Origin: Candidatus Poribacteria bacterium
GTDB taxonomy: Bacteria; Poribacteria; WGA-4E; WGA-3G
Direction of reading: 5' to 3'
Length of the DNA: 64,000 nucleotides
Assembly (NCBI GenBank): GCA_028820845.1
Contig: JAPPII010000013.1
Coordinates: 62,001 to 126,000, forward strand
A program made the translations under genes and the position numbers. Below, one piece after another: positions 10,526-18,800 of the stretch; position 1 is the first letter of the stretch; each line of letters begins with the position of its first letter. Under the pieces are notes generated by a model, which did not search any database, was not told the origin of the DNA, and was given only the letters and a program-made list of their open reading frames with translations.

Positions 10526-10624
10526 ATGCCTAAATTAGCAAAAAGTCCGCTTCGGTACCCTGGTGGTAAATCAAGGGCATTGAAACAGATTCTGCCGCTG
10601 ATTCCGATGAACAAAAATTATTGA
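10526..10624 (+). pseudogene. Stub of a Dam-type (D12 class) adenine DNA methylase
   Basis: A 32-codon frame starting MPKLAKSPLRYPGGKSRALK shows the SPLRYPGGKS N-terminal motif I region (SAM binding) of D12-class N6-adenine methyltransferases, such as Dam or DpnM. It stops after ...PLIPMNKNY, where normal members continue for about 250 residues with a DPPY motif. No continuation is seen in any frame before the convergent MauG-like gene at 10651. It is therefore a 5' remnant of a deleted methylase gene. Confidence 0.7.
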
Positions 10625-10650
10625 AAGCGGTCGGGATTTGGAAATCCGTC

Positions 10651-11931
10651 CTATCTGGGTTTTGTAAGCAAATGTGCGGGCGGTAATTCGCCTGTCAATG
10701 TTTTTAAGAACGCAATCAAATCACTTTGTTCCTGTTCGCTGAGATGAAGGGGTTCTATCGGCACACTACCTATACCCGGAAATCCGTTGGTGAGACCGCC
10801 AGCATTCTTAAATGCGATCACCGATTCAAGTGTTGGAAATTCACCGGTATGGAAATAAGGTGCCGTTATCGCAAAGTTTCGCAACGTCGGTGTTCTGAAC
10901 GCGCCTTGATCCTCAGGTTTCGTTTCCAGAAGACGCAGCATCTCTTCAGACGATTCTCTGGAATCGCTATAGATACCCGCACTGTTGAATATATTCGCTA
11001 AGAGTTTCGGGATCCCTTGAAATCGTCCTTTGTCTTCTGTCAAACCGTCTTGTGGAATGCCGATGTTATGAAATGCATTGTCCGTAAATCTCGGTGTATT
11101 ATGACAGTCAACACAACCGCCTTTGCCGATGAATACTTTCAAGCCGCGCTTCGCCTCAGCCGAGATTGCTGTCTCATCACCTGCGATATACCGATCAAAT
11201 GGTGCATCGGGGGTAATTAAAAGGCGTTGGTATGCCTCAACTGCCTTACCGATGTTTGAGAAGATGATGTTCACAGCGATCTGATCTGCTTCTGACATGC
11301 CATCGAACGCGGGGTCTCCGGGTTTACCGTCAGTTGGAAAGCGGGTGATATCTTCGAGTTCGGGGAGCCGACCAAACACCGCTTCATATTCGGTTTTATA
11401 GTGTTCATTGATGACATGCGCGTACTGAGTGCGTGTACCAGCCATTTCACTTTCACCTTCAAGGGCAAAGAGTGCTTGTGTCCACATCGTCTCCGACCTA
11501 CCATCCCAGAGTTGCCAAGTATTATAGGCGGCATTAAGCACGGTCGGTGTATTTCTTGTACCGCGGCCGGTAGCGAATGAAGTTGATTCAATATCTGCGA
11601 ATGCGTAAAATGGCGAATGGCATGTTGAACAAGCAATCGTGCTGTGTTTTGAAAATCGGAAGTCAAAGAAAAACTTCTGACCTAAGCGTGCAGCGTTAGG
11701 ATCATCGGCGACGTAATTGGTAGGATTCGGTGGTGGTTTATCGGGTAGAGGAGATAAGCTCCTTATGACTTCCCATTCTTCTTGGCTAAAGAGGTCGGGA
11801 GTTTGTGTAGCGGATTCAATTTGAGAGAGTACTGTTCCTGGGTTTGCCTCGTCGCATCCTATAAAGAGTAGAGGCAGGCTGCATAAACAAAAGGTGAGGA
11901 CAACTAACACTCTGTTAGGATCAAACAGCAT
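10651..11931 (-). CDS. Diheme cytochrome c peroxidase (MauG/CcpA family)
   Basis: A 426-residue exported diheme protein. The N-terminus has a hydrophobic stretch ending LLFIGC26, a plausible lipoprotein site. Heme sites are C101-STCH and C273-VDCH; the first is followed by the SPFYAFAD segment and the second by NTPRFTDN, as in MauG-type diheme peroxidases. These reduce peroxide or oxidise partner proteins in the periplasm. AGGAG precedes the start. Genes of this type often work with c-type cytochromes, and the contig has many. Whether it is a peroxidase or an oxidase cannot be told. Confidence 0.9.
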   Translation of the reverse strand: MLFDPNRVLVVLTFCLCSLPLLFIGCDEANPGTVLSQIESATQTPDLFSQEEWEVIRSLSPLPDKPPPNPTNYVADDPNAARLGQKFFFDFRFSKHSTIACSTCHSPFYAFADIESTSFATGRGTRNTPTVLNAAYNTWQLWDGRSETMWTQALFALEGESEMAGTRTQYAHVINEHYKTEYEAVFGRLPELEDITRFPTDGKPGDPAFDGMSEADQIAVNIIFSNIGKAVEAYQRLLITPDAPFDRYIAGDETAISAEAKRGLKVFIGKGGCVDCHNTPRFTDNAFHNIGIPQDGLTEDKGRFQGIPKLLANIFNSAGIYSDSRESSEEMLRLLETKPEDQGAFRTPTLRNFAITAPYFHTGEFPTLESVIAFKNAGGLTNGFPGIGSVPIEPLHLSEQEQSDLIAFLKTLTGELPPAHLLTKPR

Positions 11932-12080
11932 ATTTTTCTCCTTTAATATTCATTGCTACGGAGCATAAGTCCATGCTTGCAGACAGTGTGTGCCTTGACT
12001 AGGGTGCATTATCTCACTTGTTAATCTAACTCATGTTGCTACTTTTACGCCACGCGTTGTTTAATCCGTGTTGCAATGAT

Positions 12081-12271
12081 ATAGGACTTACGCAATTTTG
12101 GCAGTCATGCATTCTGTGAGATGGAAATTCCTATACACACATAAACGTTTGGAAGACACAACCTAACAGGTTTGCGGCGTACTCGCCCCCGGGGAATGCC
12201 ATCAGGCATTCATACCGTTGATTTATGCGACGTGAATCATGCTACAAAAGAGCATCCTGCGTAAGTCCTAT
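12081..12271. mobile_element. MITE-like element A with 14-bp perfect terminal inverted repeats
   Basis: ataggacttacgca (12081-12094) is the exact inverse of tgcgtaagtcctat (12258-12271), giving a 191-base element. The sequence atgata occurs at both outer junctions (12076-12081 and 12270-12275), which could be a target duplication. An internal hairpin gaatgccatcaggcattc is present and no gene is. It occupies most of the 365-base gap between the MauG-like gene and the VWA gene. Confidence 0.65.
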
Positions 12272-12296
12272 GATAAACACAAACACTTTTTCCCTT

Positions 12297-13277
12297 TTAT
12301 CTCATTCTACTTCTGTCAACCAGCCAGAGGTCGCCTTTGCTGACGGTGGCGAGCTGCTTCAGCATCACTGCCCCCGGGAAATTAGGTGCCATTCCAGTCC
12401 CCATCGCGAAAATACGTCCATTCCCCGCAGCGTGTTGACCGACGAGCGTGAGATCGGGACCTTCGATTGTCGTGGGAATACCATCGCTAAAGAGGACAAC
12501 AATCGTGGGTGCAGTCTTTGCGATTTCTGTCAACGCCGTTAGCATATCGTGGTCGGTGCCGTCTGTATAGATATGAGATTGGATGTTAGCGAGATAGTTC
12601 GACGAGGCTGCAACCGTCTCTTCATCTACGGGAATGAAACCTTCTTGGTAGACAACCAATTCCGCACTAAATGCTACGATATTGAAACTGTCGTGAGATT
12701 CAAGGAAGGTGAGTGAATCTCGCATGAGGTCTATGACTCGCTTGAGTTTGTGCGGTGGAAGGTTTTGCATGCTCGTAGAGAGATCGATGCAGTAGACGAT
12801 ACGCTGGGGACCCTCTTGTGCCTCAATGAACCGCACTAACCTACTTTTGGGACGTTCTTGGGTCTTCGGTCGTTTCCTGGAAGGACGTTCAACAACCCTT
12901 TGCACACGTGGCGTATTGTCAAATTCAACCGTTGTTGTTGTGGGTCCAACGGGTTCCCCTAAATTATCCATATCGAACGGTTGGAAGGGTGCTGGTTCTG
13001 CAGCGGAAACGACCCCACGAGTCGTAGCAGGTTGGTTACTCGTAAGGATTTTCAGTCGCGGTTGGTTGGTATCGCGGGTCCTTTTCTGGGTCATTTGTAC
13101 GCGTTTTCGCCGTTGCACGCGCCTAACTTTCGGCTTTTCTTCCGCGATCAGCAGCGCGTTGATGCTGTCGGTGTTTCGCTGCGGGTTCGTACCGAACCAG
13201 TAGAAGAATCCAAGCACTCCAGCACCGAAGTGTAATAGAACTGAGATGAGTAAAGCTTTACTGGATTTTGATTTCAT
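12297..13277 (-). CDS. Membrane-anchored VWA-domain protein with TonB-like N-terminus
   Basis: A 326-residue protein. Residues 8-28 form a membrane anchor (LLISVLLHFGAGVLGFFYWF) in the style of TonB or energy-transduction proteins, followed by a basic, Arg/Lys-rich linker. The C-terminal half is a von Willebrand A domain with a MIDAS site DLSTS (DxSxS), the conserved TDGTDHD stretch, and FSDGIPT for the last Asp. VWA domains bind protein partners through a metal. Similar anchored VWA proteins occur in planctomycete-like bacteria. The partner is unknown. Element A begins right after its 3' end. Confidence 0.85.
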   Translation of the reverse strand: MKSKSSKALLISVLLHFGAGVLGFFYWFGTNPQRNTDSINALLIAEEKPKVRRVQRRKRVQMTQKRTRDTNQPRLKILTSNQPATTRGVVSAAEPAPFQPFDMDNLGEPVGPTTTTVEFDNTPRVQRVVERPSRKRPKTQERPKSRLVRFIEAQEGPQRIVYCIDLSTSMQNLPPHKLKRVIDLMRDSLTFLESHDSFNIVAFSAELVVYQEGFIPVDEETVAASSNYLANIQSHIYTDGTDHDMLTALTEIAKTAPTIVVLFSDGIPTTIEGPDLTLVGQHAAGNGRIFAMGTGMAPNFPGAVMLKQLATVSKGDLWLVDRSRMR

Positions 13278-13479
13278 TTTTTAATTTTTCCTTGCGGTTC
13301 GGTCAGGCGAATTGAATGAACAACGATCCTCTCCGTAGATCTGAAGAAACACCCCACGGAATGCCACACGCGCAAATGTAATACAAGGAATGGATTTGGT
13401 CTATTCCCAGACCAAATCCCGTGTTGATTCGCAAAAACCCTTCCGCTACGTTTTAGGCTACATTTTTGTTTATCTTTTC

Positions 13480-13590
13480 AGGACTTACGCACTCCCCTGG
13501 TAGGTGCGGTTTCTAACCGCACCGAACCCTGATAGAAAGTGCCTTCATCATATCAAAATGGGCGTTCTGATCCAATTTTGCGTAAGTCCT
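13480..13590. mobile_element. MITE-like element B
   Basis: aggacttacgca (13480-13491) and tgcgtaagtcct (13579-13590) are perfect 12-bp inverted repeats bounding 111 bases, with the inner hairpin ggtgcggtttctaaccgcacc. The flanks both read tctttt, a possible target duplication. It lies 14 bases from the 3' end of the HaeII-like nuclease gene. The rest of the gap 13278-13604 shows nothing recognised. Confidence 0.65.
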
Positions 13591-13604
13591 GTCTTTTAAG
13601 AAAT

Positions 13605-14666
13605 CTAAATTTGCCAAAAGTCTACAAACGCGAAATGGTGGTAACCACGCGTATTGAAAAAATCATCAAATTCTGAGGTAGTTGAAGGGAACTCAACCTT
13701 TATCTCGTTTGCGAGTTTTTGTAATATCTTACCACCAATTAACCCAGACGACTGCCCACGCAAGGCTTTTTCATACCACTCATCGAGTTCATCCTCGGTT
13801 ATTACGCTCTGAATTCGACTGGCACTGCCAAATTGTTTCAAGACAGATACGAGGATATCTTTTTCAGATTCCTTACAGACGATAATTATCCGATCGGCAG
13901 AAATCGCGCTACTTATGTCCTCCACGGTTGCCGGTGTGAGAGATATGTGTTTTATCTGAATAGCAACCCCGAAGTTTGCCCACATATCAAGGCCTCTGTC
14001 CGCCGCGTTAGTGACACCTACTCGATAAACTTTAGCTGCTTGATATATCTCCAGTGTATCTTCAGACAATCCCAGAACCTTTTCGGTGAAATCAGAGAAC
14101 TCGTTTAGAATCGTATCATTAATATTGTTAATTTGCACCCCGATTTTGACATCAAGGACTTCCAACAGCGTGGAAAATAGGGCATAAACTACAATCTCGA
14201 ATATCTTGTCAATGCTTCGTGAGAGTCCGGGATTCCGCGTAAAACTATCTATGAAGTTCCTTAGTTCAAAAGAGTCGCTATCTGCTTGTACAACAGCAGA
14301 TAAACCCGATGACATTTGGGAAAGTCGGTCTCTTAACGCTGTATAGATATAAGCCTCAACTGCCCCGTTGCTGCTTCGATTTATCTTTCCCAGTTGTACT
14401 AAAACTGATGGTGGTATAGCGTTGGGATTAAAAAGGTCGTCTTGGTACCTTGCGCTTGATGTAGAGATCCGTCCGATAAACCTACGAGAAATCGCATCTC
14501 GCCATTTTCTTGAAGGCGTTCGGTAGGTTTCTAAATCCCCGAGGTCAATGTCTTTCTCAATCCTATCTCTATGAAGTATCTCTGCAATTTGTATCGGTTT
14601 GTAAAAATGAACTCTGGCTTTTCTGATAACAGTGTCAAGATGGTCTTTGGCTGTTTTATTCTCCAT
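13605..14666 (-). CDS. Type II restriction endonuclease, HaeII-like
   Basis: A 353-residue protein that I match from memory to the HaeII family (about 350 residues), especially the N-terminal SRVHFYKPIQIAEIL-like region, seen here as ARVHFYKPIQIAEIL. A PD-(D/E)xK-type site is plausible at GLDMWANFGVAIQIKH, where the Asp and the Q-x-K supply the metal site. HaeII cuts RGCGCY. Its ATG overlaps the stop of the methyltransferase gene (TAATG), so nuclease synthesis is likely coupled to and follows methylase synthesis. The pair is intact and probably functional. The exact specificity is an inference from the family. Confidence 0.75.
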   Translation of the reverse strand: MENKTAKDHLDTVIRKARVHFYKPIQIAEILHRDRIEKDIDLGDLETYRTPSRKWRDAISRRFIGRISTSSARYQDDLFNPNAIPPSVLVQLGKINRSSNGAVEAYIYTALRDRLSQMSSGLSAVVQADSDSFELRNFIDSFTRNPGLSRSIDKIFEIVVYALFSTLLEVLDVKIGVQINNINDTILNEFSDFTEKVLGLSEDTLEIYQAAKVYRVGVTNAADRGLDMWANFGVAIQIKHISLTPATVEDISSAISADRIIIVCKESEKDILVSVLKQFGSASRIQSVITEDELDEWYEKALRGQSSGLIGGKILQKLANEIKVEFPSTTSEFDDFFNTRGYHHFAFVDFWQI

Positions 14667-15643
14667 TAAACATAAGCATTGATTCTATTTTCAAAAAGAA
14701 GCAATTGTTCCTCAGGTAGTATCATTGGTTTACGTTCTTGCAATGCCTTCAACATTTTTTCAGCAATCGCTTGAACGACAGGAATGGCGACGCTATTTCC
14801 AGTCTGTTTTCTAATTTGCATCATATTCCCTACAATCTCGAAGTCTTCAGGAAACCCTTGTAGACGCAGCAATTCCCTGCCAGAGGGTCGCCTGATGCCG
14901 TTTACCAGAAGATAGTTATAAGAGGCACCCGCTCTTAGTGCGCACGAAAAGGGTAACACCGAGATATTACCACCTTTGTTTTCGTGCCAGATAGAGGGGA
15001 AGAAGGGTGTGCCTTTACACTTCTCGCGTCGCGATCTTTGGATACGTTCTGATGCAAATAAACTCGGTTCAACGCCTTCGTCAGGTTCCAGTACCTCTGA
15101 AAGCGGTTTATACGCGCCGATAGGTTTCGGAAAATCAAATGCTATAGGTTCACGAAACCCGATGATGAAAATCCGTTCTCGCTTCTGTGGCAATCCAAAG
15201 TCAAGCGCATTCAACACCTTGTGGTAAGTAGTGTAACCTAATCGTGATAATTGTTCTTGTATAACCGCGAAGGTTTGTCCCTTGTCATGTGTGAGCAGCT
15301 GCTTAACATTTTCAAGAAGGAACGCACTCGGCTGTTTCTGCTTCAAAATCCGAACGATGTCGAAAAACAGTGTGCCACGCGTGTCTTCAAAGCCTTGTTT
15401 ATCCCCAATAATGCTGAAAGGCTGACACGGGAAACCTGCCAATAGAATATCGTGGTCTGGAATGTCAATTTCGTTGATTTTGGTAATATCACCAGCAGGT
15501 GTTTCCCCGAAATTATGCGAATAAGTCTGCTGGGCGTATTTATCCCATTCAGAACTGAACACACATGTTCCACCTAACTTCTCAAACGGAATGCGAATCC
15601 CGCCTATGCCGGCAAAGAGGTCGATGAAGTTAAAGTCGTTCAT
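14666..15643 (-). CDS. DNA (cytosine-5-)-methyltransferase, partner of the HaeII-like nuclease
   Basis: A 325-residue C5-cytosine methylase. Motifs are in canonical order: I (DLFAGIGG), IV (GFPCQPFS with nucleophile Cys73), VI (ENVK), VIII (QKRERIFIIGF), IX/X (RLQGFPEDF, then QTGNSVAIPV). It would methylate the recognition site, probably RGCGCY if the partner is truly HaeII-like, and so protect host DNA. It is the first gene of a two-gene operon with a 1-base overlap to the nuclease. Length and motif spacing are normal. Confidence 0.95.
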   Translation of the reverse strand: MNDFNFIDLFAGIGGIRIPFEKLGGTCVFSSEWDKYAQQTYSHNFGETPAGDITKINEIDIPDHDILLAGFPCQPFSIIGDKQGFEDTRGTLFFDIVRILKQKQPSAFLLENVKQLLTHDKGQTFAVIQEQLSRLGYTTYHKVLNALDFGLPQKRERIFIIGFREPIAFDFPKPIGAYKPLSEVLEPDEGVEPSLFASERIQRSRREKCKGTPFFPSIWHENKGGNISVLPFSCALRAGASYNYLLVNGIRRPSGRELLRLQGFPEDFEIVGNMMQIRKQTGNSVAIPVVQAIAEKMLKALQERKPMILPEEQLLLFENRINAYV

Positions 15644-15691
15644 TATGCATGGAGTGTAACATATCTGATTGATTGTATCAAGCCTTCTTTG

Positions 15692-15886
15692 TTACGACTT
15701 ACGCAATTCCGTGATCAGTGCGGTTAGGAAACCGCACTGCGGGCGTAATTTTGTAATTTTACGTAAGTCTTGTTTGTATTTTATTTCAACGCTGTTGTAG
15801 ATGTCACGCAAACTCAGCGTCGCCTTGCGTTCAAAGGCGAGGTATTCTTCCGGGGTCAGATAAGTTCTGGCTGCAATAGATGACAT
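15692..15886 (-). pseudogene. Internally deleted Uma2-family (DUF820) nuclease gene
   Basis: From the ATG at 15886 (GGAGG just upstream) it reads MSSIAARTYLTPEEYLAFER, the standard start of Uma2-family putative endonucleases. It then jumps straight to TLSLRDIYNSVEI, which matches the usual C-terminal end of the family. About 130 central residues that hold the PD-(D/E)xK site are missing. The last about 28 codons run into element C (15695-15771). A product, if made, would lack the catalytic core. Confidence 0.6.
15695..15771. mobile_element. MITE-like element C (short variant)
   Basis: cgacttacgca (15695-15705) and tacgtaagtct near 15760-15770 are imperfect inverted repeats related to those of elements A and B. 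The inner hairpin agtgcggttaggaaaccgcact shares the tgcggtt...aaccgca core with element B. It lies between the methyltransferase start and the Uma2 remnant, so the HaeII-like operon sits between elements B and C. Confidence 0.55.
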
Positions 15887-15899
15887 ACACGCCTCCATA

Positions 15900-18800
15900 T
15901 TACCGCATGGACATCTGTTCCTGTGTCTCTAACGTCCGGCGGAGGACGACACCCCATTGTCCAACAACCCACAACGCTTTACCATCTTTGGCACGCGTAA
16001 TAACATAGAGGTGGTTATCAATATCGGTGTGTTCCTGTTCCCACGTTTCGCCACCATCGGTCGAGCGGATAATTATACCCTCTTCACCGACCGCATAAAT
16101 TTCCTTTTCAGAGAGGGCGAGGATACCGTGGAGCGTTTTATTAATGCCAGTTGTTTTCGGCTCCCAATTGAAGCCGCCATCCGTCGTTTTTAGGACAATA
16201 CCAGCCTCACCAGCCGCCCAGCCAGTCCGTTTCGCAATAAATGAGACGGCATTGAGATCATACTTAATTTTCGTTTCGTGGAGCCGCCAGTACTCACCAC
16301 CATTGATGGTGCGTTGGGTCACCCCGGCTTGTCCGACCGACCACCCGAGCGGCGCGAATTTCATATCTACATCCGTAAGGGTGTCGTTTGCAGTTGTGCG
16401 CTGAGGTGTCCACGTCGGACCTCCGTCTTTGTTGTGGATAATGTATCCGAGTCTACCGACCGCCCACCCTTCAGAAAACTTACCGAAATCGACATCGTTC
16501 AGCGAGAATGTCCCCGGCGAATCGCCTTCCATAAATGGCGGTTGTTCGGGGGTGTCGCCTGCTGTCCACGCTGCACCGTCTGTCGTGTAGAGAACAGTTC
16601 CATCGCGTTGCATCGTCCAGCCCCATTTCGGTTCGAGACTGGCGAAGTGTATACCGATCAAGCGTTGACGCGTTCGGCTTGGAAGTGAATCCCACGTCTC
16701 TCCACCGTCTTGGGTTTCCAATAAAACGCCACCATCTCCAGCTATCCAACCGTTTTTGTCGTCGTAGAAGAGGACTTCTCGGAAGTCGTTACGTTCCGCT
16801 TCGCCGAGTTGACGTTCCCACGTCTGTCCACCATCTGTCGTGTGGAAAATACTACCGCCACTGCCGACCGCCCATGCAAGTTCTGCATCAAGGAAATACA
16901 CACTGGCGACTCGGCGACTCCCCCTTCCCCTTCTGCGGCCTTCGGGTTGCGGTGGGGGTGGCGGTTGTTGCTGTGCGGATTCCGGTGACGGTGTAGCACG
17001 TTCGGCGTTGGGTGGGAGTTCACCCTCGGGAACAAGCCGTCCCGGACGTTGCCACTGCGCCCGCAGCCGATTCTGAATTTCTTCTGGTGTCTCGTCGTAG
17101 GTTAACGTCGGTCCTTCTTCAGCCGCTTCTTCCGCTGCTTCTGTTTCCTCGAATTCTAACTCGGCTCCTTCGGGTAAAAACGGGTTGAATTCTTCCATAG
17201 CGACCATATTATCGGCTGCATTTTCTCCCGTATCAATAGGAACAGCTTTCCAAGTCAACCCCTGATCCTCAGTAACATAAGCACCGCCACCACCGAGTGC
17301 ATAAGCCTCTGTATTAGAGCGGAAGGTGATACGGCGCAAGCCGCTTGTGCTTCGAGTCGCGGTTTGCAGTCTCCACGTTTCGCCACCGTCTTCCGTCAAT
17401 AAAGAGTTACCGTTCCCCAGTACCACCCAGCCGCTGTTTTCGTCAGCAAAGTAGACAGCAACACCGGGTTGGTTTGTCTTCGCCTGAATCTTCCAATAAT
17501 CACCGCCGTCAACAGTGTGGAGGATAAACCCGCCATCTCGACGTTGCGGCGTGACTGCCCATCCAACCTGACTATTGATGAAATGAATGTCGGTGATGTT
17601 CGCCAAAGTGGTTCCCGTTTTTTGGATTTTCCACGTTTTGCCACCATCGGTTGTATGCAAGAATTGCCCAATGGTGCCACCGAGCCAGCCTTCATCGGCA
17701 TTTAGGAAGTACATTGTGCTAACGCGTGGTAAGTTCTGTTTGGTTGCTTGGAGAATCGGTTTCCACGTTTCACCGCCGTCTTGCGTCTGGAGTAGCAGGC
17801 CGTTTCCGAGGACGCGTCCATGTTTCTCATCAACAAACTCTACGTCTCGCAAATTTTCACTGACCCCACTATGTTGGGGGAGCCATGTTTTTCCGCCATC
17901 TGTGGTGTGTGCGATTGCACCGTCCGAACCGACCGCCCATCCGTTTTGGGCATCTATAAAGTGGACATCCGTAAAGTCAGTTCTCCATGTTGCCTGTCGG
18001 AGGATATTCCAATGGTAGACAATAGGTTCAATAGGGGTATCTTCTTCAGCAGTTACAATAACCTCTGTCTCTTCGGCAACTGGTGGCAATTTCGCTGGCA
18101 ATTCTGCCTCTTCAACAGAGTAACGCATCGCGATTCCACCCTTGCCGACTGCTACAACGCCATCCGGGGATAACGCTAACCCGTAGAGGTCGTTATCCGT
18201 ACCGCTCTCTTGAAGTTCCCATTTTTCGCCACCATTGACAGTCGTGAGCATCACCCCGTTATCACCGACGATTAATCCGTGCTGTGCATCGGCAAAATAG
18301 AGTTTGTTTAGGTTCTCTTGTGTCCGACTGCGTTGGAAACGCCACTTTTTGCCGCCGTTCTTTGTATGCAGAATCTCCCCGAACTGTCCAACAATCCATC
18401 CTGTATTTTCGTCTGTGAAGTAGACAGCGTAGAGTTCGTTGAAAGTACCAGTATCCTGCTGCGTCCAGCTGAGACCGCCATCCTCAGTCGCCAGACAAAC
18501 CCCCGGCCATCCGATAGCCCAGCCCTTTTTGTCGTCAAGGAAAAATACCCCCTTCAGCATAAGGGAGAGGAAATCGCCAACGGCAGTCTGCGGAAGCCAC
18601 GTTTGCCCACCGTCAATTGTGTGTAAAATGCTTCCCATGTCTCCGACAGTCCAACCGACTTGAGGGCTAATAAAGTGGACAGAACGGAGCGTGAATGCCG
18701 AATTGCTACGCTGACGTTCCCAGTTGAGACCGCCATCGTTGGTATGGACCACAAGTCCGCGTTCACCGACTGCCCAACCATGTTTGTCGGTCGCGAAATA

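Noticed and set aside
10267-10533. 88-codon plus-strand frame upstream of the Dam stub
   Set aside because: It reads through the inverted repeat and hairpin; no domain or ribosome site is visible. It could be the tail of a lost gene, but that cannot be supported.
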